Assembly: GCF_003217255.1 (NCBI RefSeq)
Contig: NZ_QJTE01000002.1
Coordinates: 124,001-188,000 of the forward strand
Origin: Pseudoroseicyclus aestuarii
GTDB taxonomy: Bacteria > Pseudomonadota > Alphaproteobacteria > Rhodobacterales > Rhodobacteraceae
Reading direction: 5' to 3'
DNA: 64,000 nucleotides
Shown one piece after another: positions 41,136 to 54,321 of this stretch; positions within the stretch are counted from its first letter, which is position 1; every line of letters begins with the position of its first letter. The translations under genes and the position numbers were made by a program. Below the pieces are notes generated by a model that ran no database searches, had not been told where the DNA came from, and worked only from the letters and a program-made list of their open reading frames with translations.

Positions 41136-41968
41136 TCCCGATCGCCGGCATGGGCGCCTCGGTGGGGCTGACGCTCTCGACCGCCACGCGCGAGCGGCAG
41201 ATGGCGCTGATCGAGACCGGCGCAATGCAATCGCGCGAGATCGAGGCCTTTCGCAGCCGGATCGACGATATCCAGACCGTCGACCAGCTGATCGCCGATC
41301 CTGAGGTCTACCGCTTCGTGATGAAGGCCCATGACCTCGAGGATCAGATCTTCGGCAAGGCGATGATCCGCAAGATCCTGCAAAGCGACGACAGCGAGCC
41401 GGGCGCGCTGATCAACAGGATGACCGACCCCCGGTTCGAGGCGCTCTACGACGGCCTCGGCTTCACCGAAGGCGGCACCGTCAACGAGAATACCAAGGAT
41501 CCCGCCTGGATCGAGGGCCTGGTGGACCGCTACGTCGAGCAGGCCTTCATCAACGACGCCGCCGCGCAGAACGAGGCCGTTGGCCAGGCGCTGACCTTCC
41601 GCCGCGACGCAGCCTCGGTGCGCAGCTGGTACGACGTCCTCGGCAATCCCGCGCTCAGCCGGGTGCTGCGCGGCGCCTTGGGCATCCCGGAAGCCGTCGC
41701 CGGCATCGACCTCGACCGGCAGGTCGAGATGTTCGCGGGCAAGATGGATCTTTCGGACCTGAAGGACCCGCGGGAAGTCGAAAGCATCCTGCGCCGCTAC
41801 ACCGCCCTGACGGATGCCAAGAGCGGCGCCGCCGCGGCCTCGAGCGCGGCGGTCCAGCTCATGGCGGGCGCGCAGGCCAGCGCCTCGGGAAACTGGACGC
41901 CGCGGCTGCTGGATATCAGCGCCATCGACGTCTCGGTCCTTTCCGGCGCCTCGGCCTACCGGCGCTAG
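41132..41968 (+). CDS. DUF1217 flagellar-locus protein
   Basis: 278 aa. The segments IDDIQTVDQLIADPEVYRFV and KAHDLEDQIFGKAMIRKILQ and DPRFEALYDGLGFTEGG are typical of DUF1217. That family is found almost only next to flagellar genes in alphaproteobacteria, and its function is unknown. It overlaps flbT by 4 bp. Its stop overlaps the small reverse gene at 41965 by 4 bp. Confidence 0.85.
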   Translation: MIPIAGMGASVGLTLSTATRERQMALIETGAMQSREIEAFRSRIDDIQTVDQLIADPEVYRFVMKAHDLEDQIFGKAMIRKILQSDDSEPGALINRMTDPRFEALYDGLGFTEGGTVNENTKDPAWIEGLVDRYVEQAFINDAAAQNEAVGQALTFRRDAASVRSWYDVLGNPALSRVLRGALGIPEAVAGIDLDRQVEMFAGKMDLSDLKDPREVESILRRYTALTDAKSGAAAASSAAVQLMAGAQASASGNWTPRLLDISAIDVSVLSGASAYRR

Positions 41969-42153
41969 GCCCGCACCCCGCGCGCGATGCGCATGAAATG
42001 CGCCAGCCGGCTGTCGCTGCGGCTTTGCGGGCGTGCATGCAGCAGGCGGGCCTGCTTCATGGGCGCATCCATCCGGTCGATGACGAGGTAGCGCTTCACC
42101 CTGTCGCTGCCGCGCGGCTGATGCGTATGGGCGATGATGCCGCTGTGGTCCAT
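41965..42153 (-). CDS. Small protein, unknown
   Basis: 62 aa. A GGGGAGGAAT ribosome site stands 4 bp before the ATG at 42153, which makes the frame credible. The protein is basic and His-rich at its start (MDHSGIIAHTHQPRGSDRVK). No family is recognised. Its end overlaps the DUF1217 stop on the other strand. It could be a small regulator of motility, but position is the only hint. Confidence 0.5.
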   Translation of the reverse strand: MDHSGIIAHTHQPRGSDRVKRYLVIDRMDAPMKQARLLHARPQSRSDSRLAHFMRIARGVRA

Positions 42154-42218
42154 GCCGATTCCTCCCCAGGTCCTGAGCATGGGTTACCATAGCGTAAATC
42201 ACGCCGGATTCATCATGG

Positions 42219-43301
42219 TCATTCCGCCGAAACGGCCCTCGGTACGGCGGCGGACCCTGCGGCAAAGGGCGCCTCGTCCCGCGGCATCCCCCCCGGCATG
42301 ACGGCTCCGTAGTGCTGAACGAGATCGGTCGGAACGCCGGCCTCCTCCAGCGCGGCCAGCGCCTCGGGCTCTGCCTCGCGGCCGGCGTTGCGCAGGACGA
42401 CGCGCAGGATACGGCCCGGATGCCGCGCGGCGGCGGCGGCATAGATGGCGGCGTCGTGCTGGCCGGTATCGCCGATCAGCACGAAGCGCAGGCCCGGATT
42501 GGCGGCCAGGATCAGATCGATCGCTCGCCCCTTGTGACCGAAGTGCCCCGAGGGGGCCTTCTCGGCGGCGCTGAGGCCGAGGTCGCGCAGGAACAGCGGC
42601 CCGCGCACCAGCCCGGCGCGGGCGAAGATCGCCTCGAGGAAGTCATGCAGGTTCCAGGGCGAGGAGCTGACGTAGAAGACCGGGCTGCCGCGCAGCGCGA
42701 GGCGGTCCAGAAGCTCTGCCGCATCGGGATGCACCCGCCGGGTCAGCACGTTGCCCGTCAGCGATACCCAGAGGTTCCGCGGCAGCGACCATGCGCCGGT
42801 ATGCATGAGCGTGTCGTCGATATCGCTGATCGTGCCGAAGCGCGCCCCGGGCTGCGTCGCCAGAACCGGCAGGACCGCCCGCGCCTCGGGCGTATCCGCG
42901 ATCTCGACCGGGACCTGCAGCCAGCCGCTGCGCCCGGCGCGCGGGACGGTCAGGGTGAAATACCCCTCGGCATCGGTGACCGCGCTGACCCCGGCATCCG
43001 GGACACGGACCGTGACGCCCGCCACCTCGTCGGTCAGGAACAGAGACAGCATCTGGCGCAGGTTGATCCAGACACTCTGGTCCGCCCGCGGCTCGTGCCG
43101 CCGCACGTGGCTCAGGACGCGGCCCCGCGCGACAAGGCTGTCCGGCGTGGAATAACCGACGTAGCCGGCGATGACCGGGGCGCTGTCGCCCCGGCGGTGG
43201 CTGCGGGCCCAGAGCCAGTCGAGCGCCCGCTCGACCCGCAGGCCGAGACGCCGCAGCAGCCGGCGCAAGGGCCGGGGCGATCTGCGGCGCCTCTGCGTCA
43301 C
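42219..43301 (-). CDS. APP1-family phosphatase (phosphatidate phosphatase-like)
   Basis: About 360 aa; start uncertain. The GTG at 43301 avoids overlap with the upstream gene, while a TTG at 43337 would overlap it by 26 bp. A beta-rich N-terminal domain precedes the catalytic HAD-like motif FGTISDIDDTLMHTG with the DxDxT aspartates, and the downstream YVSSSPWNLHDFLEAIFAR and VLIGDTGQHDAAIYAAAAAR motifs match APP1 (DUF2183). Yeast App1 dephosphorylates phosphatidate; the bacterial substrate is unknown. Confidence 0.85.
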   Translation of the reverse strand: MTQRRRRSPRPLRRLLRRLGLRVERALDWLWARSHRRGDSAPVIAGYVGYSTPDSLVARGRVLSHVRRHEPRADQSVWINLRQMLSLFLTDEVAGVTVRVPDAGVSAVTDAEGYFTLTVPRAGRSGWLQVPVEIADTPEARAVLPVLATQPGARFGTISDIDDTLMHTGAWSLPRNLWVSLTGNVLTRRVHPDAAELLDRLALRGSPVFYVSSSPWNLHDFLEAIFARAGLVRGPLFLRDLGLSAAEKAPSGHFGHKGRAIDLILAANPGLRFVLIGDTGQHDAAIYAAAAARHPGRILRVVLRNAGREAEPEALAALEEAGVPTDLVQHYGAVMPGGMPRDEAPFAAGSAAVPRAVSAE

Positions 43302-43311
43302 CGAACCGCGC

Positions 43312-44508
43312 TCATTGCGCCGGGCTGATCCGGACAACGGCGCCGTTGTCGTAGTCGGTCAGCGCCAGCACATCGCCGTTCGGCGCCACCTCGACGTCGC
43401 GGACACGGCCGAGGTCCGTGGCTATCCGCTCCTCGCCGACGACGCGGCCGTCCTTGATCTGCAGCCGGACCACGCCGCCCGGGCGCAGCGAGGCGATCAG
43501 CAGGTCGCCCTCCCAGCCCTCGAAGGCATCGGCGTCGTAGAACTGCGCACCGCTGGGCGCGATCACCGGGTCCCAGTAGTAGACCGGCTCCTCGAAGCCT
43601 TCGGCCCGCGCCTGCGCACTGCCGATGGCGCCGCCGTCGTAGCGCAGCCCGTAGCTGACCTCGGGCCAGCCGTAGTTCAGCCCCGGCTCGACAAGGTTCA
43701 GCTCGTCGCCGCCTGCGGGCCCATGCTCGATCTCCCAGAGCTGGCCATCCGCATCCATGGCAAGGCCCTGCGGGTTACGGTGCCCGGTGCTCCAGATCGC
43801 CGGCTCCCAGCCCTCCAGCTGCGGATTGCCCTCGGGAATGGATCCGTCGGGCAGGATGCGGATCACCTTGCCGTAGGTCGTGGAGTTGTCCTGCGCCAGC
43901 TGCCTGTTCGCATCCGAGAAATGCTCGCCCATGCTGACGAAGAGGTGCCCCTCGCCGTCGAACATCAACCGGCTGCCGTAATGCGCCGGGGTATCGGCGG
44001 GCGGCGTCTGCAGGAAGATGTCCTCGACCCCGCTCAGCCCCGACAGATCCTCGGCCAGGGTGCCACGGGCGACGGCGGTGACGGTGCCCCCCTCGACCTG
44101 CTTGGAATAGGTGAAATAGACCATGCGGTCGCTGCCGAAATCGGGGCCGGTCGTGACGTCCAGCATCCCGCCCTGCTCGCGGGCATCGACCTGCGGCAGG
44201 CCCGACAGCGGCTCCGACAGGCTGCCGTCCTCGCCCAGCACGCGCAGGCGGCCCGCCCGCTCGGTCACCAGCCAGCCGCCTTCGGGCAGCGGCGCGATGC
44301 CCCAGGGATGGACCAGCCCGTCGACCACCGTGGTGGGGCTGACGGCGGTTTCGGCCAGCGCCGGGGCGCGGGTCTGGTTCTCGAAGGCCGGCTCGAAATC
44401 GGCGTTCTTCGGCCCCTGCTCGACAGGGGCGCCGGTCGGTACGGCATCCTGCGCCGCGGCGCAGGCCGGAAGCAGCGCGGCGAGCGCCAGTGTCAGTCGC
44501 GTCGTCAT
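43312..44508 (-). CDS. PQQ-type glucose/sorbosone dehydrogenase-like beta-propeller
   Basis: 398 aa. A signal peptide (TLALAALLPACAAAQDA) is followed by a GSDH-type six-bladed propeller: DGLVHPWGIAPLPEGGWLVT, GGMLDVTTGPDFGSDRMVYF, HYGSRLMFDGEGHLFVSMGE, and STGHRNPQGLAMDADG. It resembles the periplasmic soluble aldose sugar dehydrogenases (YliI). These oxidise sugars with PQQ. No PQQ synthesis genes are in the window. It overlaps a short upstream frame (44505-44726) by 4 bp. Confidence 0.9.
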   Translation of the reverse strand: MTTRLTLALAALLPACAAAQDAVPTGAPVEQGPKNADFEPAFENQTRAPALAETAVSPTTVVDGLVHPWGIAPLPEGGWLVTERAGRLRVLGEDGSLSEPLSGLPQVDAREQGGMLDVTTGPDFGSDRMVYFTYSKQVEGGTVTAVARGTLAEDLSGLSGVEDIFLQTPPADTPAHYGSRLMFDGEGHLFVSMGEHFSDANRQLAQDNSTTYGKVIRILPDGSIPEGNPQLEGWEPAIWSTGHRNPQGLAMDADGQLWEIEHGPAGGDELNLVEPGLNYGWPEVSYGLRYDGGAIGSAQARAEGFEEPVYYWDPVIAPSGAQFYDADAFEGWEGDLLIASLRPGGVVRLQIKDGRVVGEERIATDLGRVRDVEVAPNGDVLALTDYDNGAVVRISPAQ

Positions 44509-44726
44509 GTCTCGTCCTCCTTGGATTGCGAGACAAGGGTAGGACGCGCCGCCGCGCCCGCCAGCCGCGACGGGGCCCGGCGCGCCGCCCCGGCGATCAC
44601 CCGATCGTCATCGCGCGCCAGCGCTCGCGCCCCGGGACTCGCATCGGCCCGGCAGAGGCCCAGCGCGGCGACCCTGTCGTCGAAGGCGCGCGCGTGACAC
44701 CGCTGCGTAAGACCCGTGCTCTTCAT
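44505..44726 (-). CDS. Short doubtful reading frame before the sugar dehydrogenase
   Basis: 73 aa, Arg/Ala/Asp-rich, no motif. Its start (GAGGAAACATGAAG) coincides with the 3' edge of the dispersed hairpin element, whose other copy also ends in AAACATGAAG, so the ATG and its ribosome site may belong to the repeat. Its stop overlaps the dehydrogenase start by ATGA, which argues for translation. I keep it at low confidence. Confidence 0.35.
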   Translation of the reverse strand: MKSTGLTQRCHARAFDDRVAALGLCRADASPGARALARDDDRVIAGAARRAPSRLAGAAARPTLVSQSKEDET

Positions 44727-44786
44727 GTTTCCTCAAGTACTCTCGGGGGGAGTCGCCGCAAGGCGACGGGGGGCAGACAGCCCCCC
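44722..44786. repeat. Dispersed intergenic hairpin element (copy 2)
   Basis: Two hairpins in a row: GTCGCC-GCAA-GGCGAC (44752-44767) and GGGGGGC-N5-GCCCCCC (44768-44786). Toward 44722 comes the reverse complement of the AGTACTTGAGGAAACATGAAG tail, comparable with the tail of the copy at 3848-3898 (read in parts). It lies between the GST gene and the short frame at 44505. Confidence 0.5.
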
Positions 44787-44801
44787 TCTCCGGCCAGAGG
44801 A

Positions 44802-45467
44802 TCAGAAATCGAGGTCGGCGTAATGCGCGGGCTGCGGGAACCCCGGCACCTGGTCGGCAAGGATGGACCGGAAGGCCGGCCGCGACTTGATCTTGGCATA
44901 CCAGTCCTTGACCGTCTCGGAGCGGTTCCAGTCCACGTCCGAGATGTAGTCGAGGCAGCTCAGATGCGCCGCGGCGGCGAAATCGGCCAGGCTCAGCTCG
45001 GGCCCGGCCAGCCAGCGCCGCTGCTCCAGCAGGTAGTGCATGTAATCGAGGTGGTACTTGATCGCCCGGGCACCGGCCTTGACCATGGTGCTGTCGGGAT
45101 AACCGCCGCCCATCAGCTTCTTGAACAAGCGCTCGGTCATCAGCCGGGTGGTGACTTCCTCGTTGAACTTGTCGTCGAACCAGGCGGTCAGGCGGCGCAC
45201 CTCGTAGCGGGCTTCGGGGTCCTTGGGCATCAGCGCCGGCTCGGGATGCGTTTCCTCGAGGTATTCGCAGATCGCCTGGCTCTCAGCCATCATGCGGCTG
45301 CCGAACTTGAGGATCGGCACCTTGCCCGCAGGATTGCGGCGCAGGAAGTCCGCCTCCTTGTCCCAGTATCGCTCCTCGACCAGCTCCACCTCGATGCGCT
45401 TCTCGGCCAGGACCAGGCGGACCTTGCGGCAATAGGGGGACAGGGCGAAATGATACAGACGGTTCAT
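44802..45467 (-). CDS. Glutathione S-transferase family protein
   Basis: 221 aa. An N-terminal thioredoxin-like domain has YHFALSPYCRKVRLVLAEKR (Cys13) and the glutathione-binding NPAGKVPIL and AESQAICEYLEE motifs. A C-terminal helical domain has LADFAAAAHLSCLDYI. Substrate cannot be told. It is a separate unit, 71 bp downstream of mtgA on the same strand. Confidence 0.88.
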   Translation of the reverse strand: MNRLYHFALSPYCRKVRLVLAEKRIEVELVEERYWDKEADFLRRNPAGKVPILKFGSRMMAESQAICEYLEETHPEPALMPKDPEARYEVRRLTAWFDDKFNEEVTTRLMTERLFKKLMGGGYPDSTMVKAGARAIKYHLDYMHYLLEQRRWLAGPELSLADFAAAAHLSCLDYISDVDWNRSETVKDWYAKIKSRPAFRSILADQVPGFPQPAHYADLDF

Positions 45468-45538
45468 CGGGAAAGGCTCCGGTCGGCACGGTGCTGGCCG
45501 CTTGTGCAGCATGGGCCGCGTGGCTTCAAGGGGCGGGC

Positions 45539-46228
45539 TCAGCCCTGCTCGAAACAGGCGGCGCGGCCGTCGGCCTCGATGGTGGCGGCGCCGGACAGGA
45601 TGGACCGCGCGCGGGCCCGCAGCGCCTCCGTCGGGTTGGCCGGATCGCGCGTCCTCGGGCTGGGCAGGATCGCGGCAAGGCGCGCGGCCTGCACCGGGGT
45701 CAGATCCGCCGCCGAGACGCCGAACCAGTGCCGTGCCGCCGCCTCCACGCCGAAGACGCCCTCGCCCATCTCGGCGACATTGAGATAGATCTCGAGGATG
45801 CGGCGCTTGGGCCAGATGGCCTCGCTGACCGGCGTGATCGCTGCCTCGATCCCCTTGCGCAGCCAGCTGCGGTCCTGCCAGAGGTAGACGTTCTTGATCA
45901 CCTGCTGGCTGATAGTGCTGCCGCCACGGCTGCCGCCCGCCTCCAGCGCGGCGCGGATCGCATCGAGGTCGAGGCCCCAGTGCTCGCAGAAATCCGCATC
46001 CTCCGCCGCGACGGCGGCGCGGGCCATGACGGGGGCGATACGCTCCATCGGCACCCACTCCCGCTCGACACTGCCCAGGCGCCGGGCCTCGGACAGGATA
46101 TAGGGCGTCGTCGGCGGCGGCAGGACGCGCAGCACCAGAAGCGATAGCGCCAAGGCCCCGACCAGCGCCAGAAGGCCCAGCACCAGCCAGCGGCGCAGCC
46201 GCCGCAGGGGCCGTCTCAGCAGCCTCAT
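45539..46228 (-). CDS. mtgA: Monofunctional peptidoglycan transglycosylase MtgA
   Basis: 229 aa. A basic start and one membrane helix (about 14-35) precede a GT51 domain: VAAEDADFCEHWGLDLDAIR with the catalytic Glu, SRGGSTISQQVIKNVYLWQD, SWLRKGIEAAITPV and RRILEIYLNVAEMGEGVFGV. It polymerises lipid II glycan strands. There is no transpeptidase domain. Length is standard. Confidence 0.94.
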   Translation of the reverse strand: MRLLRRPLRRLRRWLVLGLLALVGALALSLLVLRVLPPPTTPYILSEARRLGSVEREWVPMERIAPVMARAAVAAEDADFCEHWGLDLDAIRAALEAGGSRGGSTISQQVIKNVYLWQDRSWLRKGIEAAITPVSEAIWPKRRILEIYLNVAEMGEGVFGVEAAARHWFGVSAADLTPVQAARLAAILPSPRTRDPANPTEALRARARSILSGAATIEADGRAACFEQG

Positions 46229-46340
46229 CGCGGGCCTCGGGTCGGGGCGGAAGAAAGGGTCGTCGTCATGCCCGCATAAGCGCCATGGCCGGCGGGGCGG
46301 TCAAGCGGATCGGGGGCGACTGCTGCCGCCCCCGCATGGG

Positions 46341-50887
<4,547 letters not shown>

Positions 50888-50888
<1 letters not shown>

Positions 50889-51322
50889 CAGGCGTCTCCT
50901 TCGACATGTTGATTACCGGCCTCCCATTCCGCGCGGGTGGCGCGGGCATGGGCTCCGGACAGACGGACCGAGGCCATGGCCCGGTCGGTGTAGATTTCCG
51001 AATGCAGCGGCCAGTCGGCCGCCGCGTCGAACAGGCCCGGCATCAGGTCGTAACCCGGTGCCGCGCGATCAGTGTCGCGCATCCACAGATGCGCGCCGCA
51101 GGTGCCGCAGAAGGCCCGCTCGGCAAAGCCGGTCGAGGCATGGCGCACCACCGGGCCAGTGACCTGCACGGCCTCGTCCTCGGCATGGAAGCTGAGGAAA
51201 AGCCCGCCGGTCCAGCGCTGGCACAGGCGGCAGTGGCAGGCGCCGAGGCGCGCATCATGGGCGCCCTCGACGCTCAGGGTGACGGCGCCGCAGAGGCAGT
51301 GGCCGGTGATCGCGGCGCTCAT
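50888..51322 (-). CDS. GFA-family (CENP-V/GFA domain) protein A
   Basis: 144 aa. Zinc ligands are visible: GHCLCGAV near the start, ACHCRLCQRW about 20 residues on, and FCGTCGAHLW later. GFA domains were named for glutathione-dependent formaldehyde binding, though most members have unknown roles. Its start overlaps the stop of a sister GFA gene by ATGA, and its stop overlaps the gltB start. Confidence 0.88.
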
Positions 51323-51780
51323 GCCGTGGCTCCTTCCGCAGGGGCGTAGAGCGCCAGGATCTCGGCCTCCGTCCGGCGCGGGTGGTCGCCGTGCAGGGCA
51401 TAGGCCTCTGGCTTGCGGTCGATGAAGATCTCGCCCGTCATCGCGATGCCCGAGGGATCGTCGAAGAGGCCCAGCAGCACCTCGAAGACATCGCGCTCGC
51501 GCTTGCCCGGATCGGTGACCCGGTACCACAGCGCCGATCCGCACTGGCGGCAAAAGGCGCGCTCGGCCCAGCAGGAGGACTGGTAGGTGCCGATGTGCCA
51601 ATCGCCCGTCACCGCCAGCCCCTCCGCCGGCACGGAGACAGCCATGAAGGGGCCGCCGACCCAGCGCTGGCACATGCGGCAATGGCAGGCATTGAACTGC
51701 TCGTCCGCCCCCTGCGCGGTAAAGCGGACGGAGCCGCAGAGGCAGCCGCCGCTGCGTGCCGGACCCAAGGCGCCGCTCAT
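51319..51780 (-). CDS. GFA-family (CENP-V/GFA domain) protein B
   Basis: 153 aa. The same Cys pattern as its neighbour: GGCLCGSVRF, ACHCRMCQRWVGG and AFCRQCGSALWY. The two are clearly paralogues with alignable motifs but differing C-termini. Together they stand between a secreted unknown protein and gltB, in the same direction. The repeated presence of GFA pairs at glutamate synthase loci may be a lineage feature; a link to ammonia assimilation is not shown. Confidence 0.88.
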   Translation of the reverse strand: MSGALGPARSGGCLCGSVRFTAQGADEQFNACHCRMCQRWVGGPFMAVSVPAEGLAVTGDWHIGTYQSSCWAERAFCRQCGSALWYRVTDPGKRERDVFEVLLGLFDDPSGIAMTGEIFIDRKPEAYALHGDHPRRTEAEILALYAPAEGATA

Positions 51781-51847
51781 CCCCGGGCCTCCGCCTGCGG
51801 CAGGCCGCGGCGCACCGCCGCCAGGGGCCGGGGGCCGATTGCGCGGA

Positions 51848-52627
51848 TCACGCCGGAGCCTCGGACAGGCCGAGATCGAGCTGCGACATCATCGCTGAGC
51901 AGCCGTAGCGCGGCACGGAAGAGAGGAACCCTTCCTCCCCCGGAAAGGCGAAGGCCGCGGGGCGCGAATCGCTGCTGTAGCTGTCGTTCGGCGTGGTCAC
52001 GCTGCGGGTGCCCGACACGAAGCTGCGCCAGTCGCGGTTGATGAACTCGTTCCCCTCGCTGCGCCAGACTTCCTGCTTGGTCGCGGGGTCGATGGCCCGC
52101 ACCTGGAACTCCGTCTGCTCGAGCGTGACGCCATCGACGGTCACCGTCTCGCCGGTCAGGCGGTCCTCGCCGACGTAGCGGGTGCGCAGGCCGGTCCCTT
52201 CCTGCCGGGTGATGAAATCGAACCCGTCGCGGCCCGTCGCGGCCAGCTCTGTGAAGGAGGCGGGATCGCGCGGGCCGGGCTGCAGCGTCTCGACGCTGCC
52301 GGCCAGCAGGTGACGGCTTTCGATCCATTGCGTCTCGGCGTCGATGAGGCCGATGTAGGTCATCCCCTCCTCGTCCATGTCGACCCGGCGCTGGTGGCCG
52401 CCGGGATCGCCGGAGCAGGTGAACATGTGGCTGACGACGCAGTCGCGCTTCTGGACGGTGACATAGGCCTCGCAGCCGGCGGGCAGCTGGAACAGCTGCT
52501 CGGGCAGGCTGCTGTCGGGCAGCGCCTCCTGCGCCGGGGTGGCGACGGGCGCCAGGCACAGCGCGGCAAGGGCCGTCCGCAGCGAGGCGACGGCGAGGCG
52601 ATGGGATAGAGGCAGTCCTTCGATCAT
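51848..52627 (-). CDS. Exported protein, unknown
   Basis: 259 aa with a signal peptide (AVASLRTALAALCLAPVATP). The mature protein is rich in beta strands and has conserved-looking Cys pairs: CEAYVTVQKRDC and MFTCSGDPGGHQRR, and a Cys near the end. I do not recognise the family by function. It is 108 bp downstream of gltD and 67 bp upstream of the GFA pair. Confidence 0.75.
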   Translation of the reverse strand: MIEGLPLSHRLAVASLRTALAALCLAPVATPAQEALPDSSLPEQLFQLPAGCEAYVTVQKRDCVVSHMFTCSGDPGGHQRRVDMDEEGMTYIGLIDAETQWIESRHLLAGSVETLQPGPRDPASFTELAATGRDGFDFITRQEGTGLRTRYVGEDRLTGETVTVDGVTLEQTEFQVRAIDPATKQEVWRSEGNEFINRDWRSFVSGTRSVTTPNDSYSSDSRPAAFAFPGEEGFLSSVPRYGCSAMMSQLDLGLSEAPA

Positions 52628-52735
52628 GCGACCTCTCAGAAGATCCCTGCGGCGGCGGGAGGGGCCCTGCGCGTGCCCCGGCGGCAGCCTCAGCGTAGCA
52701 TCGGTATCGGCGCCGGACAGAGCCGGCCCTCGGCC

Positions 52736-54172
52736 CTATTCGGCCGCGACGGCCGCGGCGCCCTGCCCGAGGTAGTCCAGGATCGCCTGCGCGCACTCGC
52801 GCCCGTCGCGGATCGCCCAGACCACGAGGCTGGCGCCGCGCACGATGTCGCCGGCGGCATAGACCCCATCGAGAGAGGTCTGGCCGGTCCCGAACTCTGC
52901 CCGCACTGTGCCCCAGCGCGTAACCTCGAGCCCATCGGTGCCCCAGAGCTGCGGCAGATCCTCGGGTTCGAACCCCAGCGCCTTGATGACCAGATCGACC
53001 GGCTCCGAATAATCGGCCCCCTCGACCAGCTCGGGCGCGCGGCGGCCGGTGGCATCGGGCGGGCCAAGGCGCATCTGGTGGATCTCCACCGTTTCGACGC
53101 GGTCACCGGCAAAGCCCTTGGGCGCCGAGAGCCAGGCGAACTCCACGCCCTCTTCCTCGGCATTGGCGACCTCGCGCTGGCTGCCGGGCATGTTCGCCTT
53201 GTCGCGGCGGTAGAGGCATTTGACCGACTCGGCGCCCTGCCGAATGGCGGTGCGCACGCAGTCCATCGCCGTGTCGCCGCCGCCGATGACGACGACGCGC
53301 TTGCCGCGGGCGTCCAGCTCTCCGCTGTCGAACTCCGGCACCTCGTCACCGAAGCTCTTGCGGTTCGAGGCGGTGAGGTAATCGATCGCGCGGACGATGC
53401 CGCCCGCCTCGCTGCCCGGCGCCACAAGGTCGCGCGTCTTGTAGACGCCCGTGGCGATCAGCACCGCGTCGTGCCGGCCGCGGATCGCGTCGAAGCTGAG
53501 ATCCTCGCCCACGGTGCAGTTCAGCACGAATTCCACGCCGCCGTCCTGCTGCTGCTTCACGCGGCGCATGACCACGTCCTTCTCCAGCTTGAAGCCGGGG
53601 ATGCCGTAGGTCATCAGCCCGCCGGCGCGGTCGTAGCGGTCGTAGATCGTGACCTGCACACCGGCCTGCCGCAGCATGTCTGCCGCCGCCATGCCGGCAG
53701 GGCCGGCGCCGATGATACCGACGCTCTCGGGCCGCTCCTGCGCGGGAGAGACGGGTTCGACCCAGCCCTCGTCCCAGGCGGTGTCGGTGATGAACTTCTC
53801 GACCGAGCCGATGGTGACGGTGCCGTGGCCCGCCTGCTCGATCACGCAATTGCCTTCACACAGACGGTCCTGCGGGCAGATGCGGCCGCAGATCTCGGGG
53901 AAGGTATTGGTGGACTGGCTGATCTCCCAGGCCTCGCGCAGGCGGCCCTGCGCGGTCAGCCGCAGCCAGTCGGGGATGTTGTTGTGCAGCGGGCAATGCG
54001 TCTGGCAGTAGGGCACGCCGCACTGGCTGCAGCGCCCGGCCTGCTCGCCGGCGCGGTCGCGGGCGTAATCGGCGTAGATCTCGCCGAAATCCTCGCGGCG
54101 CAGCATCGGCGGCCGCTTCTCGGGCATGCTGCGCTCGACCGAGACAAACTTCAGCATCTTTTCTTCGGCCAT
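52736..54172 (-). CDS. gltD: Glutamate synthase (NADPH) small subunit
   Basis: 478 aa from the ATG at 54172. N-terminal Fe-S cysteines: CSQCGVPYCQTHCPLHN and CGRICPQDRLCEGNC. FAD site GIIGAGPAGMAAADML; NADPH site VVVIGGGDTAMDC. C-terminal closing GDIVRGASLVVWAIRDGREC. It passes electrons from NADPH to GltB. The longer in-frame start at 54205 lacks a better ribosome site. A GAGAGCGAG site precedes the chosen ATG. An inverted repeat lies in the upstream region. Confidence 0.95.
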   Translation of the reverse strand: MAEEKMLKFVSVERSMPEKRPPMLRREDFGEIYADYARDRAGEQAGRCSQCGVPYCQTHCPLHNNIPDWLRLTAQGRLREAWEISQSTNTFPEICGRICPQDRLCEGNCVIEQAGHGTVTIGSVEKFITDTAWDEGWVEPVSPAQERPESVGIIGAGPAGMAAADMLRQAGVQVTIYDRYDRAGGLMTYGIPGFKLEKDVVMRRVKQQQDGGVEFVLNCTVGEDLSFDAIRGRHDAVLIATGVYKTRDLVAPGSEAGGIVRAIDYLTASNRKSFGDEVPEFDSGELDARGKRVVVIGGGDTAMDCVRTAIRQGAESVKCLYRRDKANMPGSQREVANAEEEGVEFAWLSAPKGFAGDRVETVEIHQMRLGPPDATGRRAPELVEGADYSEPVDLVIKALGFEPEDLPQLWGTDGLEVTRWGTVRAEFGTGQTSLDGVYAAGDIVRGASLVVWAIRDGRECAQAILDYLGQGAAAVAAE

Positions 54173-54230
54173 GACTCGCTCTCGTGCTAGCTGCTGAATG
54201 CCCAATACAGCAGGCTAGGACGACATAAAA

Positions 54231-54260
54231 GTCAGCAATACTGACCCTTCTGGCAGTATT
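54231..54260. promoter_or_regulatory. Nested inverted repeats upstream of gltD
   Basis: GTCAG-CAATA-CTGAC (54231-54245) overlaps AATACTG-N10-CAGTATT (54237-54260), both perfect. They are in the 149-bp gap between the uppP stop and the gltD start, about 60-90 bp before gltD. They look like an operator; the factor is unknown, though Lrp- or nitrogen-type control would fit glutamate synthase. Confidence 0.45.
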
Positions 54261-54321
54261 ATTGCGTCAGAGGCAATTTTCTACTTGGAGAAAGCCCGAA
54301 AAGGGTCAGCTATGCTTACCC

